A model generated the notes under the pieces. It was given only the letters and a program-made list of their open reading frames with translations, ran no database searches and was not told the origin of the DNA. The translations under genes were made by a program, and so were the position numbers. Positions 27,859 through 37,194 of a stretch of DNA of 64,000 nucleotides are shown piece after piece. Location of the stretch: positions 3,853,001 to 3,917,000 of the forward strand of contig NZ_FXWM01000001.1 in assembly GCF_900177675.1 (NCBI RefSeq), given 5' to 3'. The stretch is from Bacillus sp. OV166. GTDB lineage: Bacteria; Bacillota; Bacilli; Bacillales; Cytobacillaceae. The number at the start of each line of letters is the position of its first letter. The stretch's first letter is position 1.

Positions 27859-28041
27859 CTATAAAATGGTGTCCCTATTCTTTGTTGTTTTAGTCGAAGA
27901 AATCGTAGTCGATACTCCACGTAAAAGAAGTTTAGCTACGATGAAACCCATTACAATCGCAAAAACGATTGTAACGATCGAACCGATCATCGCTACTTTC
28001 ACCGTCATTAAAAATAGAATAGCTAGAGCCAACATTGTCAT
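27859..28041 (-). CDS. 60-residue hydrophobic protein
   Basis: Two consecutive hydrophobic stretches (about residues 3-20 and 20-42) and a polar Ser/Thr/Lys tail, so probably a small membrane protein. A GGGGGAG lies 23 bases before the ATG, too far for ideal initiation, and a competing 43-residue frame begins with TTG nearer to it. The strong terminator just downstream supports a gene here. Confidence 0.45.
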   Translation of the reverse strand: MTMLALAILFLMTVKVAMIGSIVTIVFAIVMGFIVAKLLLRGVSTTISSTKTTKNRDTIL

Positions 28042-28148
28042 AATCGAAACAGAATTCCAAAAAACTCCCCCTTTGTTTTTAACTATCTAATAAATAGAAA
28101 CTTTAGAGGGACGAAAGATAATTTTGAAAAAAATCACTTAATTTTCCT

Positions 28149-28173
28149 AAAAAAAAACCCCTAGTAAAGGGAT
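28149..28173 (-). terminator. Short terminator of the SRPBCC gene
   Basis: CCCT / AGGG stem with small loop and nine Ts on the minus strand, about 30 bases behind the gene. A near-identical motif follows purU (29220-29244). Confidence 0.65.
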
Positions 28174-28202
28174 TCACTTAAAAAATCATCTTTTCAATTT
28201 GT

Positions 28203-28625
28203 TTATTGCTCCGAATATTTTTTAAAGTTATCTAAAATTGACTGCCATCCCGCTTGTTGCATCTCAATTGGATTGGTGGTTTCTGCATCAAAAGTTTCGA
28301 TTACCTGGGTTTCATTTCCTTGACCTTTAAAAGTAATATTAACTTTTCTACCATCCCCCATGGTATAAGAAATAACCTCATTTAATTTCACTTCATCATA
28401 AATCCCACCAAAGTCAAAGCCAAAACTGCCATCTTTTGCTTCCATTCTTGTAAGGAATTTCCCACCAACCGTTAAATCATTTTCAGCAATTGGCGTGTGC
28501 CAGTCTTCTGAGGCATTGTTCCATTTCGTTATATGTTTTGGCTCTGTCCAATATTCCCACACTTTCTCTACTGGTGCATGAACTGTTGCTTTTACTGTTA
28601 TTTTCTCATTATTACCTGTTGTCAT
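28203..28625 (-). CDS. SRPBCC/AHSA1-like ligand-binding protein
   Basis: 140 residues with the AHSA1 pattern: VHAPVEKVWEYWTEPKHITKW near the N-terminus, SFGFDFGGIYDEV in the middle and a C-terminal amphipathic helix (GWQSILDNFKKY). Such domains bind hydrophobic ligands or act as stress proteins. Single gene with its own terminator. Confidence 0.85.
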   Translation of the reverse strand: MTTGNNEKITVKATVHAPVEKVWEYWTEPKHITKWNNASEDWHTPIAENDLTVGGKFLTRMEAKDGSFGFDFGGIYDEVKLNEVISYTMGDGRKVNITFKGQGNETQVIETFDAETTNPIEMQQAGWQSILDNFKKYSEQ

Positions 28626-28789
28626 TTTAATTACCGCCTTTCATAATACACTTAGTTTAATATGTAGATAGTAATTTAAGCTGAATTACTTTGCTGGCAT
28701 TCTTTACTTCTTGGTGACCAACATCTGGTAATATCTTATCAACTTTTTACCTTGTCTGCAATATTCAGCCGCGGATAAAGAAAAAATCA

Positions 28790-28830
28790 ATAAAATAAAA
28801 CAGCCAGGATCGGTTTGCCCATCCTGACTG
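28790..28830 (-). terminator. Terminator of the CDGSH gene
   Basis: CAGTCAGGAT / ATCCTGGCTG (one wobble) with a ten-base loop, followed by TTTTATTTTA on the minus strand. Confidence 0.8.
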
Positions 28831-28885
28831 CCCGTACATTATTGAAAAGAGAACGAGTGGTGCCTGACACCATTTACATCCTACT

Positions 28886-29086
28886 TTATTCAGAGGCCCT
28901 AGGACTGCTTTCAAATCCGCCTTTCTTATGTGACCCGTCACATAACGGCTTTTTGTTGGAAAGACCACAACGGCACAGATACACTTTCGCCTTCTTTGGA
29001 TATTCCTTTCCATCTGCATCGAGAATCTGGAAGTCACCACTTACCTGCAATGGACCATTATCGTTAATTTTAATTTGATTTTCCAT
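28886..29086 (-). CDS. CDGSH iron-sulfur domain protein
   Basis: 66 residues containing the complete CRCGLSNKKPLCDGSH motif (C-x-C-x2-S-x3-P-x-C-D-G-x-H), which binds a redox-active [2Fe-2S] cluster through three Cys and one His. GGGGGG eight bases before the ATG at 29086 decides the start. Role in bacteria is redox or iron-sulfur transfer. Confidence 0.92.
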   Translation of the reverse strand: MENQIKINDNGPLQVSGDFQILDADGKEYPKKAKVYLCRCGLSNKKPLCDGSHKKGGFESSPRASE

Positions 29087-29219
29087 ATTCCACACCCCCC
29101 TAGTTTTATAAATATATATTCACGATGCTTTCCAATAGTCCAAGTTTTTGATTGGAAAAAATGGTTAAATACATTTTTTAAAAATCTCACTTAAATAGCC
29201 CAATCTAATGATTGGACAG

Positions 29220-29244
29220 AAAAAAAATCCCTATTAAAGGGATT
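29220..29244 (-). terminator. Terminator of purU
   Basis: ATCCCT / AGGGAT stem then TTTTTTTT on the minus strand, directly behind the stop. Confidence 0.75.
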
Positions 29245-29246
29245 CA

Positions 29247-30146
29247 CTAGAAAACAATGGTTTTATTTTGATGAACGATAATACGGTCTTCAATATGCCA
29301 TTTTACCGCTCGAGCCAATACGTTTCTTTCAATTCTACGGCCAATTTTCTTAAGGCTGTCCACATTGTCATGATGATCGACCCGACTGATATCCTGTTCG
29401 ATAATAGGTCCCTCATCCAGATCATTGGTCACATAATGGGAGGTAGCTCCGATTAATTTGACGCCGCGGTCAAAAGCTCGTTCATAGGGTCTTGCACCCA
29501 CAAAGGCTGGTAAAAAGGAGTGGTGAATATTAATAATTTTATTGGGATTTTCTTCGACAAATTTCGGTGACAAGATTTGCATATATCGGGCCAATACCAC
29601 AAAATCAATTTCATACTCTTTTAGTAGCTTTAGTTGCGTTGCTTCGGCTTGTCCACGAATATCTTTATTGGCTGGAACGTAATAAAACGGGATGTTTAGT
29701 CCTTCGACAACCTCTCTTGCTGTTTCATGATTACTGATGACAAGGGCGATGTCAGCCATTAGGTCTCCACTTTGCCATTCCCACAAAAGCTCGATCAAAC
29801 AATGAAGTTCTTTTGATACAAAGATTGCCGCTTTTTTCACATGATAAACATGCGTAAAGCTCCATTCCATCGAAAACTCCTTAACAATTTCAGCAAACTG
29901 AGTCTCCATGTCCTTTGCTTTATCCTTTAAACCTGGACATTCAAATTCAATCCGAATAAAAAAGGTGCCTCCCTCAGGATTGGTGGAATACTGACTGGAT
30001 TCAATAATATTTGCATTATAGGAAAACAAAAACTTTGATATCGCCGCAACTATGCCAGGTTGATCTGGGCAGCTAACTAATAGGCATCCACGATTCTGAT
30101 TTTTTTCTTGAAACACTTCAATTTGATCTTTTATATATGAGTTCAT
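29247..30146 (-). CDS. purU: Formyltetrahydrofolate deformylase
   Basis: 299 residues: N-terminal ACT domain (GCLLVSCPDQPGIVAAISKFL region) and C-terminal formyl-transferase-type catalytic domain with INIHHSFLPAFVGARPY and the SHYVTNDLDEGPIIEQD segment bearing the catalytic His and Asp. It hydrolyses 10-formyl-THF to formate and THF, balancing one-carbon pools. Length is standard. Last ordinary chromosomal gene before the mobile zone. Confidence 0.95.
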   Translation of the reverse strand: MNSYIKDQIEVFQEKNQNRGCLLVSCPDQPGIVAAISKFLFSYNANIIESSQYSTNPEGGTFFIRIEFECPGLKDKAKDMETQFAEIVKEFSMEWSFTHVYHVKKAAIFVSKELHCLIELLWEWQSGDLMADIALVISNHETAREVVEGLNIPFYYVPANKDIRGQAEATQLKLLKEYEIDFVVLARYMQILSPKFVEENPNKIINIHHSFLPAFVGARPYERAFDRGVKLIGATSHYVTNDLDEGPIIEQDISRVDHHDNVDSLKKIGRRIERNVLARAVKWHIEDRIIVHQNKTIVF

Positions 30147-30307
30147 GGTAATTCCTCTCTAACATTGTTGAAAATATTATACATTAGATGGACCTAATAG
30201 TTAATCATTATTTTGAAAATTGCTAACTGTGCAACATTAGAATGGTTTACAAAAAAATTTTGTTATAACTAAGGAATAATAACTTATTTTTGGTACATAT
30301 TATAGCT

Positions 30308-30396
30308 AGGACTTGTAGCTCAATGAATAGAGCAACTTGCAGCCCTTACACAAAGGTTGCAATGTGTTTTGTGGGTTTAAATCCCACCAAGTCCTA
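30308..30396 (+). ncRNA. tRNA-like sequence (pseudo-tRNA)
   Basis: Folds as a tRNA-like cloverleaf: acceptor stem AGGACTTG / CAAGTCCT (8 bp; 30308-30315 with 30388-30395), TA linker, D-stem GCTC/GAGC around an AATGAATA loop, and T-stem GTGGG/CCCAC around TTTAAAT (30371-30387). In place of a normal anticodon arm is a long imperfect hairpin (30338-30360, GCAGCC / GGTTGC) capped by CTTACAC. The D-loop lacks GG and the T-loop lacks TTC, and CCA is not encoded. So it is probably not a decoding tRNA; it may be a decayed gene or a tRNA mimic. Confidence 0.6.
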
Positions 30397-30495
30397 TATA
30401 TACTACCTCTCAAATTCCTGATTTAATTTTTTCATATTAATAATTCCCTCACTAGGCTAGTTCCTCTCCTCAATGGTATTTTTTCAGATTAGAAG

Positions 30496-30609
30496 TTGAC
30501 AATAAGTGCTCTTGGAATCATTTTTGGAGTTTTTATTAAATTTTTGTATCCAATAGGCCTCATTGGATTCATTTTCACCGCTTTTTATCAGATTTTTATA
30601 GCCGAGTAA
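30496..30609 (+). pseudogene. Remnant of a membrane-protein gene (C-terminal 37 residues)
   Basis: Open frame after a stop at 30490 encodes a strongly hydrophobic segment ISALGIIFGVFIKFLYPIGL and ends QIFIAE. No start codon or ribosome site. Looks like the 3' end of a lost transporter gene near the sugar-kinase fragment. Confidence 0.3.
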
Positions 30610-30746
30610 TCAATTATTACCATTTTGTCTCTTTAAAAAAATCACAATAACATTTAATAACATCCAATAATAAAACACTTGAGTCCATATCAATATCGGA
30701 CTAAGCAACTAGTGGCGTTTTATTGCCTTCAACGGTATCGTACACT

Positions 30747-31197
30747 TCAGATTTTTTTGTTAAAGTTAGCAGATAAGGAGCCGATTTCTGTTGTCGCTGC
30801 TGCTCCTATTCTATTTGCAAATTGAAGGTACTCTTTTATTTGAGATAGTTTAACCGGCATACCTTTTTCGTGAAAACAATATAATAGCGCTGACATAAAT
30901 GCATCACCTGCACCGGTTGTATCAATGGCATTTACCGCTGGAGCAGGAACGAAAACTTTGCTCCCGTTTACTACAGCACAGGCACCTTTGCTCCCCATCG
31001 TTATAAACAGATAGGGAATCTTCCATTTAGATATTTTTTCTAATCCAGCCTCTATTGAATTTGTTTCCGTTAAAAAGTTCAATTCATCTTCCGCCAGCTT
31101 CACTATATGTGCATATTTAAGGAAAGAAGAAACAGTTTGACGACAATGCTCCTCATTTACCCAGCGCTTTAGACGAAGATTAACGTCAAAAGCAATC
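30747..31197 (-). pseudogene. PfkB-family sugar kinase (fructokinase-like), truncated and frameshifted
   Basis: Only the C-terminal half remains. Seen: AFDVNLRLKRWVNEEH then, after a one-base insertion in a TTCCTTTCC tract near 31115, KYAHIVKLAEDELNFL in another frame, and the catalytic anion hole DTTGAGDAF. The reading ends abruptly at 31197/31198, exactly where a TGTGG transposon-like terminus begins. The first half of the gene is not in the window. A hairpin with trailing Ts at about 30672-30722 was its terminator. Confidence 0.85.
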
Positions 31198-31385
31198 TGT
31201 GGTTATTACGATAAAATTGCCGAATAAGAACCGTTATCATTGCCAACCCTTGATATAACTGTGTTTTCATTGTTTTTTTAAAGGATTAATTAATTATTTT
31301 TATTAGATGTTCTATTCAATATTAATGGTTTTAATGTAATTTGGGCAATAATATCATACCCAATCATAATCTAGGCATTATTATG
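31198..31385. repeat. Left terminus with candidate TnsB-binding repeats
   Basis: Starts TGTGG as in Tn7. The motif ATTGCC in an AT-rich context occurs twice directly (about 31215 and 31235) and twice inverted (GGGCAATAAT at about 31337, AGGCATTATTAT at about 31366). Spacing and mixed orientation are compatible with transposase sites. Nothing coding was seen between 31198 and 31450. Confidence 0.45.
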
Positions 31386-31451
31386 CTTCCTAATCCAATT
31401 AATACAAATTATTACATTATTTAAAGCAGAATAATAATTAAATCCTGATAC

Positions 31452-31488
31452 AAAAATTCCTGCAAACATCGGATGGTTTGCAGGAATT
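31452..31488 (-). terminator. Terminator of the tniQ operon
   Basis: Perfect 13-bp stem (AATTCCTGCAAAC and complement), eight-base loop, then TTTTTG on the minus strand. Confidence 0.88.
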
Positions 31489-31506
31489 AATGAACTATTT
31501 ATTTAA

Positions 31507-32871
31507 TCAATGATTATTAATAAAGGGTTCTTTTTCATCTATTTTTAGTTCTACTAACGTTTCTTTGTAGGTAGCTCTTATAATAGGATCTCTAAAACTA
31601 ACTGGATTCTTCATCAACTCACGAACCTTACTTACCGAAGGGTATTCAAGCCTATCATATAATTCTTTCATAATCCTTTTAACTTCTTCACATCTCAAAT
31701 TTAAGTTAATTTCTTTTTGAGTTTTTTGATAATCCCGATATTTTTGTGTAATCCTTTTACTTAATAATGGAAACTTACGATAAATATTATTGTAATTAAA
31801 CCTTCTTTGAAGCTCCTTGACAGGCGGAGGAGGATATTCAGTTAGGTATATTTCTTCTAACTTTTTCTCTAAAAGATTGAAATCAAATTTTTTAGAAATT
31901 GATCTATAAGGATCTTTTGGAACTTTTAATATATCTTCAGTTGATTCCCAAACATAATTAATTAAATTAAAGTCTAGCCTATTTTGTAACAAATCCATTA
32001 ACTTTATTTTGGCAACTCTACAAATGGCGAGCAGGGACTCCATTTCTGGTTGTGCTTTGCCTGACCTCCAATGGCCAACGTTTCTTCGACTTCTATTAAT
32101 CATTTCACCGAAATCTTTAGCGTTTCCGTAAGTTGTGATACCAATTATTTTAGCTATGGATTTACTTATTATTTCATAACTAACAGATTTTTCTATTAGA
32201 CTTTTATTACTTAATAGATCACCTATTTCATCAACAATGAATAGATACCATTCTAATTCTGTGCTATCCAATTGTGGGGACTTACTTTCAAAACCTAACC
32301 ACATATTACATCTAGAACAGTATCCTGGTATAGATTTACCAGAGAAACTATACGGAGCCTTTTCACAATGAGGACAAATAGAACTTAATGGCATCTTGTG
32401 TTTGGGGCAAATCTTTATACATTTTAATGACCAAATAAGTGGTTCATAAATTTCGTTATTATTGAGCTTTAATTCCTCATAGCAATTAGGGCACCATCTC
32501 GAAAATTCGTGAAAAGTACCATTGTGGTTAACAAATGCACTTTCCCATTTACTGAGAGTCAGTAACTTCAGGTCCTTTCTAGAGGTTAAATTCTCTAAGG
32601 CACTAATTAGATTATCCGTTTTTTCCCCAAATTTTTTAATAAAAGAAGTGTTTTCAAATAAAACATTACTTTCTATATTCATTTCATTGCATATAATATA
32701 TTTTACTAAATCTCCTGTGGTAATACAGTGATGTAATGCTAATCTAGCTAAATAACTTTCAAGTGATTCAACCATTGGAGTTCCAATACCAATTGGCTCT
32801 AAATTAAATAGTTTTGTTCTAGGTGGAATTTTATTGTTTAGATTTATTTTAGCATCTTTTATATTTATCAT
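31507..32871 (-). CDS. tniQ: TniQ/TnsD-family target-selection protein
   Basis: 454 residues. N-terminal TniQ signature PIGIGTPMVESLESYLARL, then a zinc-binding region with CPNC, CPKH, CPHC and CSRC pairs (about residues 130-195), and a C-terminal helical DNA-binding part. In Tn7-like elements TniQ/TnsD recognises the target and recruits TnsC. Third gene of the operon, 91 bases behind tnsC, adjacent to the left end. Length is between compact CRISPR-type TniQ (about 400) and large TnsD, which fits a DNA-sequence-specific targeter. Confidence 0.92.
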   Translation of the reverse strand: MINIKDAKINLNNKIPPRTKLFNLEPIGIGTPMVESLESYLARLALHHCITTGDLVKYIICNEMNIESNVLFENTSFIKKFGEKTDNLISALENLTSRKDLKLLTLSKWESAFVNHNGTFHEFSRWCPNCYEELKLNNNEIYEPLIWSLKCIKICPKHKMPLSSICPHCEKAPYSFSGKSIPGYCSRCNMWLGFESKSPQLDSTELEWYLFIVDEIGDLLSNKSLIEKSVSYEIISKSIAKIIGITTYGNAKDFGEMINRSRRNVGHWRSGKAQPEMESLLAICRVAKIKLMDLLQNRLDFNLINYVWESTEDILKVPKDPYRSISKKFDFNLLEKKLEEIYLTEYPPPPVKELQRRFNYNNIYRKFPLLSKRITQKYRDYQKTQKEINLNLRCEEVKRIMKELYDRLEYPSVSKVRELMKNPVSFRDPIIRATYKETLVELKIDEKEPFINNH

Positions 32872-32962
32872 AATTCCTCACCTCATAAAGATTAGTTACT
32901 TTCTAATTCTGCTTTCTAACTACAATTACTTATTATCCTGCAAAAAGAACTGTCCCTCACAC

Positions 32963-34258
32963 TTATAGTTCATTTTTCACTTTAAATTCTTCAGGTACAT
33001 CTGTAGAATTTCTTTTAGGTTTTTGCTCAAACGGCTTACTTTTTTTTGATTGAGACCCTCTAGATGCTTTACCATTTTTTGAGTCAGGTAATTCTTTCTC
33101 TTTAGTAGGTTTACTTTCTATTTGATCTTTATTAATATGTTCAGTTCCTACATTACTTTTAGTTTCATCGATAATAATCGCTTGGTCTTCACTACCATCT
33201 TCATCAATATAATTATCTTCAATAATCATAAGTCTTCTAAGTATTACATCTTCGGAAATTTCTTGTTTTTCTCTATTTTCACCTATTTTTATTTGTTCAA
33301 TAAGCTTATTTATTTGATCCGTAGTAAAAGCAAAACGATAAAAATCCTCAATTACTAATGTCTCTATGTTGGGGTTTTCTTCCAATTTAGATCTAAAGGT
33401 ACGGTTAAAAAAATTTTTCAACTGACCAATACATCCAAGAGTCCTAGTATAGAAATATTCATAATGCTCAATAAGATTTGGTTCTTTTTTTAATGGGAGA
33501 AGTTTTTGGAAACTTAGTAGACATAGAACAAAGTTTCTTTTTTCTTCCTCTATATCATATCGATATCTAGAAAGATGTTTATGCATTCCTCTTGAAATCA
33601 GTTGATCACTTTGGTCCTTGAATGGCTGTAGTTCATATGTACCAAATAATACTATTGGTACTCCTGTTTTATTTGCAAGGGACTTTAATACATCCATCTG
33701 ATTACTAAGTTGGATACCTCGTTTACGTTTTGCCATATGATGAGCTTCATCAATCAAAAGTACTTTAGTTTTACGGTATCTTAAAGCATTTTCTAATGCC
33801 CTATTTAATGCCCCAGTCTTTCTACTCTCTAATACAGATCGAATATTAATATACTTTTGATTTCTTTGATTTAATGGATCTACTTTATGGTCGATTAATT
33901 CTTCAGATAGTTCTTGTAATGCACTAATATAAAAATGCTGCCAATCAAAATTCCCTGATTCAGGAGAAACAGCTTCCACTCTTACCGCAGGTATTAAGCA
34001 TCTATCTATTTTCATTTCCTCGGAATATTTTTTATTTATCGCTTCTAAGACCCTCTTACTCAAAAAAGTTTTCCCGACTCTAGTTGGCCCATAAACAAGT
34101 ATAACTGAGTCATCTTGTTGCGAAATATTTATCATTGTCATTAAATCCCTAAATGCTTGATTGAACTTCGGATGACTTAAAGGGTATTCTTTGAAATAAT
34201 TGTACCTCTTATCAACAGGAGCATTGAGTAGCCCTTCTGGAAAATTTCTCTCAGCCAT
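32963..34258 (-). CDS. tnsC: TnsC/TniB-type AAA+ transposition regulator
   Basis: 431 residues with Walker A YGPTRVGKTF (about residue 50) and Walker B VLLIDEAHHMAK (about 165), followed by a sensor region and a long charged C-terminal tail rich in Lys, Ser and Glu. It links target selection to the transposase through ATP-dependent filaments. GGAGG seven bases before the ATG at 34258 decides the start; the gene overlaps the end of tnsAB by eight bases (ATGGCTGA), so translation is coupled. Confidence 0.92.
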   Translation of the reverse strand: MAERNFPEGLLNAPVDKRYNYFKEYPLSHPKFNQAFRDLMTMINISQQDDSVILVYGPTRVGKTFLSKRVLEAINKKYSEEMKIDRCLIPAVRVEAVSPESGNFDWQHFYISALQELSEELIDHKVDPLNQRNQKYINIRSVLESRKTGALNRALENALRYRKTKVLLIDEAHHMAKRKRGIQLSNQMDVLKSLANKTGVPIVLFGTYELQPFKDQSDQLISRGMHKHLSRYRYDIEEEKRNFVLCLLSFQKLLPLKKEPNLIEHYEYFYTRTLGCIGQLKNFFNRTFRSKLEENPNIETLVIEDFYRFAFTTDQINKLIEQIKIGENREKQEISEDVILRRLMIIEDNYIDEDGSEDQAIIIDETKSNVGTEHINKDQIESKPTKEKELPDSKNGKASRGSQSKKSKPFEQKPKRNSTDVPEEFKVKNEL

Positions 34259-36965
34259 TTTCAAACCTCCCGAATCCCCCAATGTTATTGCTAAGAATAC
34301 CATTTAAAAAGTTATCATTAGTTTTAGGTTTAGCGGTTTCTCTTTGAACCTCAACTTGTTTTTGATCCTTACTTTTATTTTGTTCCTTAATACCGCTCTC
34401 ACCATTAATTGAATTAATAACAGCCTTGCTTGCCTGATCCTTTTTTCGCTGTAATTCAGTTGCCTCTTTTCCGTCGTTAGATTCCCAAAAATTCACTAAA
34501 TCTTCTGTAGTTACATCTTTATTAATTCCGTTCAACTTATTTCTTTGTTTTAACTCCAAAGATGCTATTTTCCGCTCTTTTTCTGTTCTTCCAGAAAGAA
34601 AATCCTTATAATCTGATCGTAATTTTACCCAATAGTTATCCAGAAAGGCATAGGCGACACTAATATCAAAGGGTTCAAAACGCACCTTTACCTTTTTACC
34701 AATGTACTTTGGATCTCTAAATGATTCATCCCAATATTTTATAGTGTTAATCTGAATTCCATATCCGCCCGGTTGTACTGTTGAATAACCATTTCGTGTC
34801 GATGGTAGAGTAAGCATTTTAAACATTTCAAAATCGGTTATAAAGGTTTGCTTTCTTTTCCCCGAGAATTTAAGATTTTCAACGAATTTTTTTCTAGGTG
34901 TGGTATGTAAAGTAGGGTGATGAGTGGTATCGTAAATTTCGTAAACAAATTCATATATAGCTTGATTTAACAACTCCAAAGTCCATACAGCATTATTTTT
35001 GGGGTTTACAGAAGGAGTAACTGTTCTTACATCAATTTTTGTACTTTGGGTATTTCCTAACAAATTGTGAATAAATGTAGTATGCAGTGTTCCAAATAGT
35101 CTTTCTATCACTGTACCAACTCTGGGTTTCCGTCTTTCTTTCTTAGTGACTTTAGTGACTGCTAAAAGTGTATCAAAATACACACTATTAAAATCCTTTC
35201 CACCGTCTACTACTATCGTTGAAGGCATCCTCTTGTGTCTTCTGACTAATTCCCTAAGTACCATCATATTGGATTTATAGCTTGGATCATCATAAGTCAA
35301 ATAGAATGCTAGAACTCTTCTAGAGAAAGCATCCACTACAAAAGTAATCCACGGTCTTCCTAAGTTTTCACCCGTTTCAGAGCACAATAACTCTATTTCA
35401 AGTTGAGTATGATCAATATGGACTATTTCAAATGGACGTACACCGTGTACGGGAGTTTTCTTGTAATCTAAAACCCAATAAAATTCTTCCACCTTATATG
35501 CTTCTTTTTTACCTTTTCTAGCTAAAATTTGATTATGACGTGGACGAAGTTTTAAATATTTACGAAAGGTTTTATACGTGACAGGTTTAATATCTTTCCT
35601 TTTACAATTAATTTTAAATTGTTTGTAAGCAGCTGAAATGTTCTTTTGTTTGACATTTTCGTAGTGTTCTACGAATGCCTTTTCCATTTCATCTTTTTGC
35701 TGTTCACTAACTTTTGGTAGGCGATTCCCAGTTGTTTTTTTTGGTACTAATCCTAAAAATCCGGAGTTATACTTTTTTTCTCCTTCATTGTATTTTTGTT
35801 TCCAATACCTTATGGTTCTATCAGATATATTAAAATCTGAGTATATTGGATTCTTTATAAACTGTTCAACTACTTTTAATTTCTCCAATGTTTCTTGCAT
35901 TACTTCTGGACTTATAGTTTTAACAATTTCGCGAATCTCTTGCTCTTCTATACTTATATGTCTCTTGTTGTTCCCTTGTATCTCGCCCTTTTCAATTAAC
36001 TCATATAAAAAATCGACTTTTAATTTGGATACATTACCTCCATCCCCCATTAACCAAATATTTTCTTCATCAATGTTAATAATTTCATAAACATTCGTTC
36101 CCCATCGGAGACTACTCCCATTACTAAAATCAAGCGTTTCGATTTCTACAAAACTCTCAACATTTGTAGACTTTATATTTGCAAACGCCTTTAGAGTAAG
36201 TTCGTCTGGATATAAAGGAAACTTCTTATAATTTGATATTACATAGTTGTCAAGGTCCACAAATATTTCTCTTGTAATTATTAAATAATAAACACTATCA
36301 GCAGAAATGAAATCAGACTCCATCATTAAAAGATCGTGCAATGCTATACTTGGATTCTTTTTTATTTCTGTTATTATTGCTTCTTTCGTTTTAATTGGAA
36401 CGCGATATTTTTTATCACTTAGATAATCCTCCAAAAATTGTATATTTTGAAAACGGGTCCTATTAATTTCAGTGGCAGGCCTTACTCTGAATGATAGACC
36501 AAATTCTTTCGCATACTTTTCTCCGGGAGGACATCTCCAGACATTATTTTCGTCTTTGTAATATCTTTCAGGGTTCTTTTCTTGTAGTTCTAATAATGCT
36601 TCTTCTGTTTTACATTCTTCCCAACCAATCCAGTTATTTTTAATGACAAAAAAATCTGGAGTATACTTATGCTTAAACTTTCTATTTTTCCCTTTATATT
36701 CAATATAAAAACTTGGAGGTTGGTCGTAATATTCCAAGACATTTTCATCCATTTCTTTTTCGTAAATAAATGGTAATTCTACAGTATGGCTTTCAAATTG
36801 TATTGTTACACCCATTTTTCTACTCGGATAAAATCCGGGAACATTTTTCCCTCCGCTTCTCACCCTTCTTTCCGGATCATTTTCTCTTATATTAGAAATT
36901 ATTTCTATGGTTTTTTCACTGAGTTCTTTTTGTACGCACCAAGATTCATAATCGTTTATAGTCAT
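34251..36965 (-). CDS. tnsAB: Fused TnsA-TnsB transposase
   Basis: 904 residues joining two enzymes that are separate in classical Tn7. The N-terminal about 210 residues are a TnsA endonuclease domain: KYTPDFFVIKN then GWEECKT give the PD...ExK catalytic set (about residues 102 and 117). The rest is a TnsB DDE transposase with Asp in IVHIDHTQLE (about 517), Asp in IVVDGGKDF (about 587) and Glu in TVIERLFGTL (about 622). AGGAGG eight bases upstream supports the start. Having TnsA predicts cut-and-paste transposition without cointegrates. Both active sites look complete, so the core may still work. Confidence 0.93.
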   Translation of the reverse strand: MTINDYESWCVQKELSEKTIEIISNIRENDPERRVRSGGKNVPGFYPSRKMGVTIQFESHTVELPFIYEKEMDENVLEYYDQPPSFYIEYKGKNRKFKHKYTPDFFVIKNNWIGWEECKTEEALLELQEKNPERYYKDENNVWRCPPGEKYAKEFGLSFRVRPATEINRTRFQNIQFLEDYLSDKKYRVPIKTKEAIITEIKKNPSIALHDLLMMESDFISADSVYYLIITREIFVDLDNYVISNYKKFPLYPDELTLKAFANIKSTNVESFVEIETLDFSNGSSLRWGTNVYEIINIDEENIWLMGDGGNVSKLKVDFLYELIEKGEIQGNNKRHISIEEQEIREIVKTISPEVMQETLEKLKVVEQFIKNPIYSDFNISDRTIRYWKQKYNEGEKKYNSGFLGLVPKKTTGNRLPKVSEQQKDEMEKAFVEHYENVKQKNISAAYKQFKINCKRKDIKPVTYKTFRKYLKLRPRHNQILARKGKKEAYKVEEFYWVLDYKKTPVHGVRPFEIVHIDHTQLEIELLCSETGENLGRPWITFVVDAFSRRVLAFYLTYDDPSYKSNMMVLRELVRRHKRMPSTIVVDGGKDFNSVYFDTLLAVTKVTKKERRKPRVGTVIERLFGTLHTTFIHNLLGNTQSTKIDVRTVTPSVNPKNNAVWTLELLNQAIYEFVYEIYDTTHHPTLHTTPRKKFVENLKFSGKRKQTFITDFEMFKMLTLPSTRNGYSTVQPGGYGIQINTIKYWDESFRDPKYIGKKVKVRFEPFDISVAYAFLDNYWVKLRSDYKDFLSGRTEKERKIASLELKQRNKLNGINKDVTTEDLVNFWESNDGKEATELQRKKDQASKAVINSINGESGIKEQNKSKDQKQVEVQRETAKPKTNDNFLNGILSNNIGGFGRFENG

Positions 36966-37194
36966 TCTTTCTTCCTCCTAATTTTCGAATTTCAAATACT
37001 ATACAGAAAGCTTTTTGACTAATTCTAATTACGACTCTTCCTTTTGAAATCCTTATAGCCCACATTTAATAACCAAGAAATTCGTTTTTTGTCTTTTTGT
37101 AGTTCTTGGACAATTTTTTACTATAAAAGACCTCAAAATTCTCTCTCTTGGGAATATTTTTGTGTTTATTGACTGTCATTTCCTTTCCAAGACA

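Noticed and set aside
27717..27920. 67-codon minus-strand ORF directly before catalase
   Set aside because: It runs through a strong terminator (27788-27826) and overlaps the small membrane-protein gene; no ribosome site.
30308..30396. Ordinary decoding tRNA
   Set aside because: Anticodon arm is far too long and the D- and T-loop invariant bases are missing.
37069..37076. CCCACA as the right end of the Tn7-like element
   Set aside because: The inward sequence does not match the left end beyond TGTGG, and the flanking bases do not repeat CAATC.
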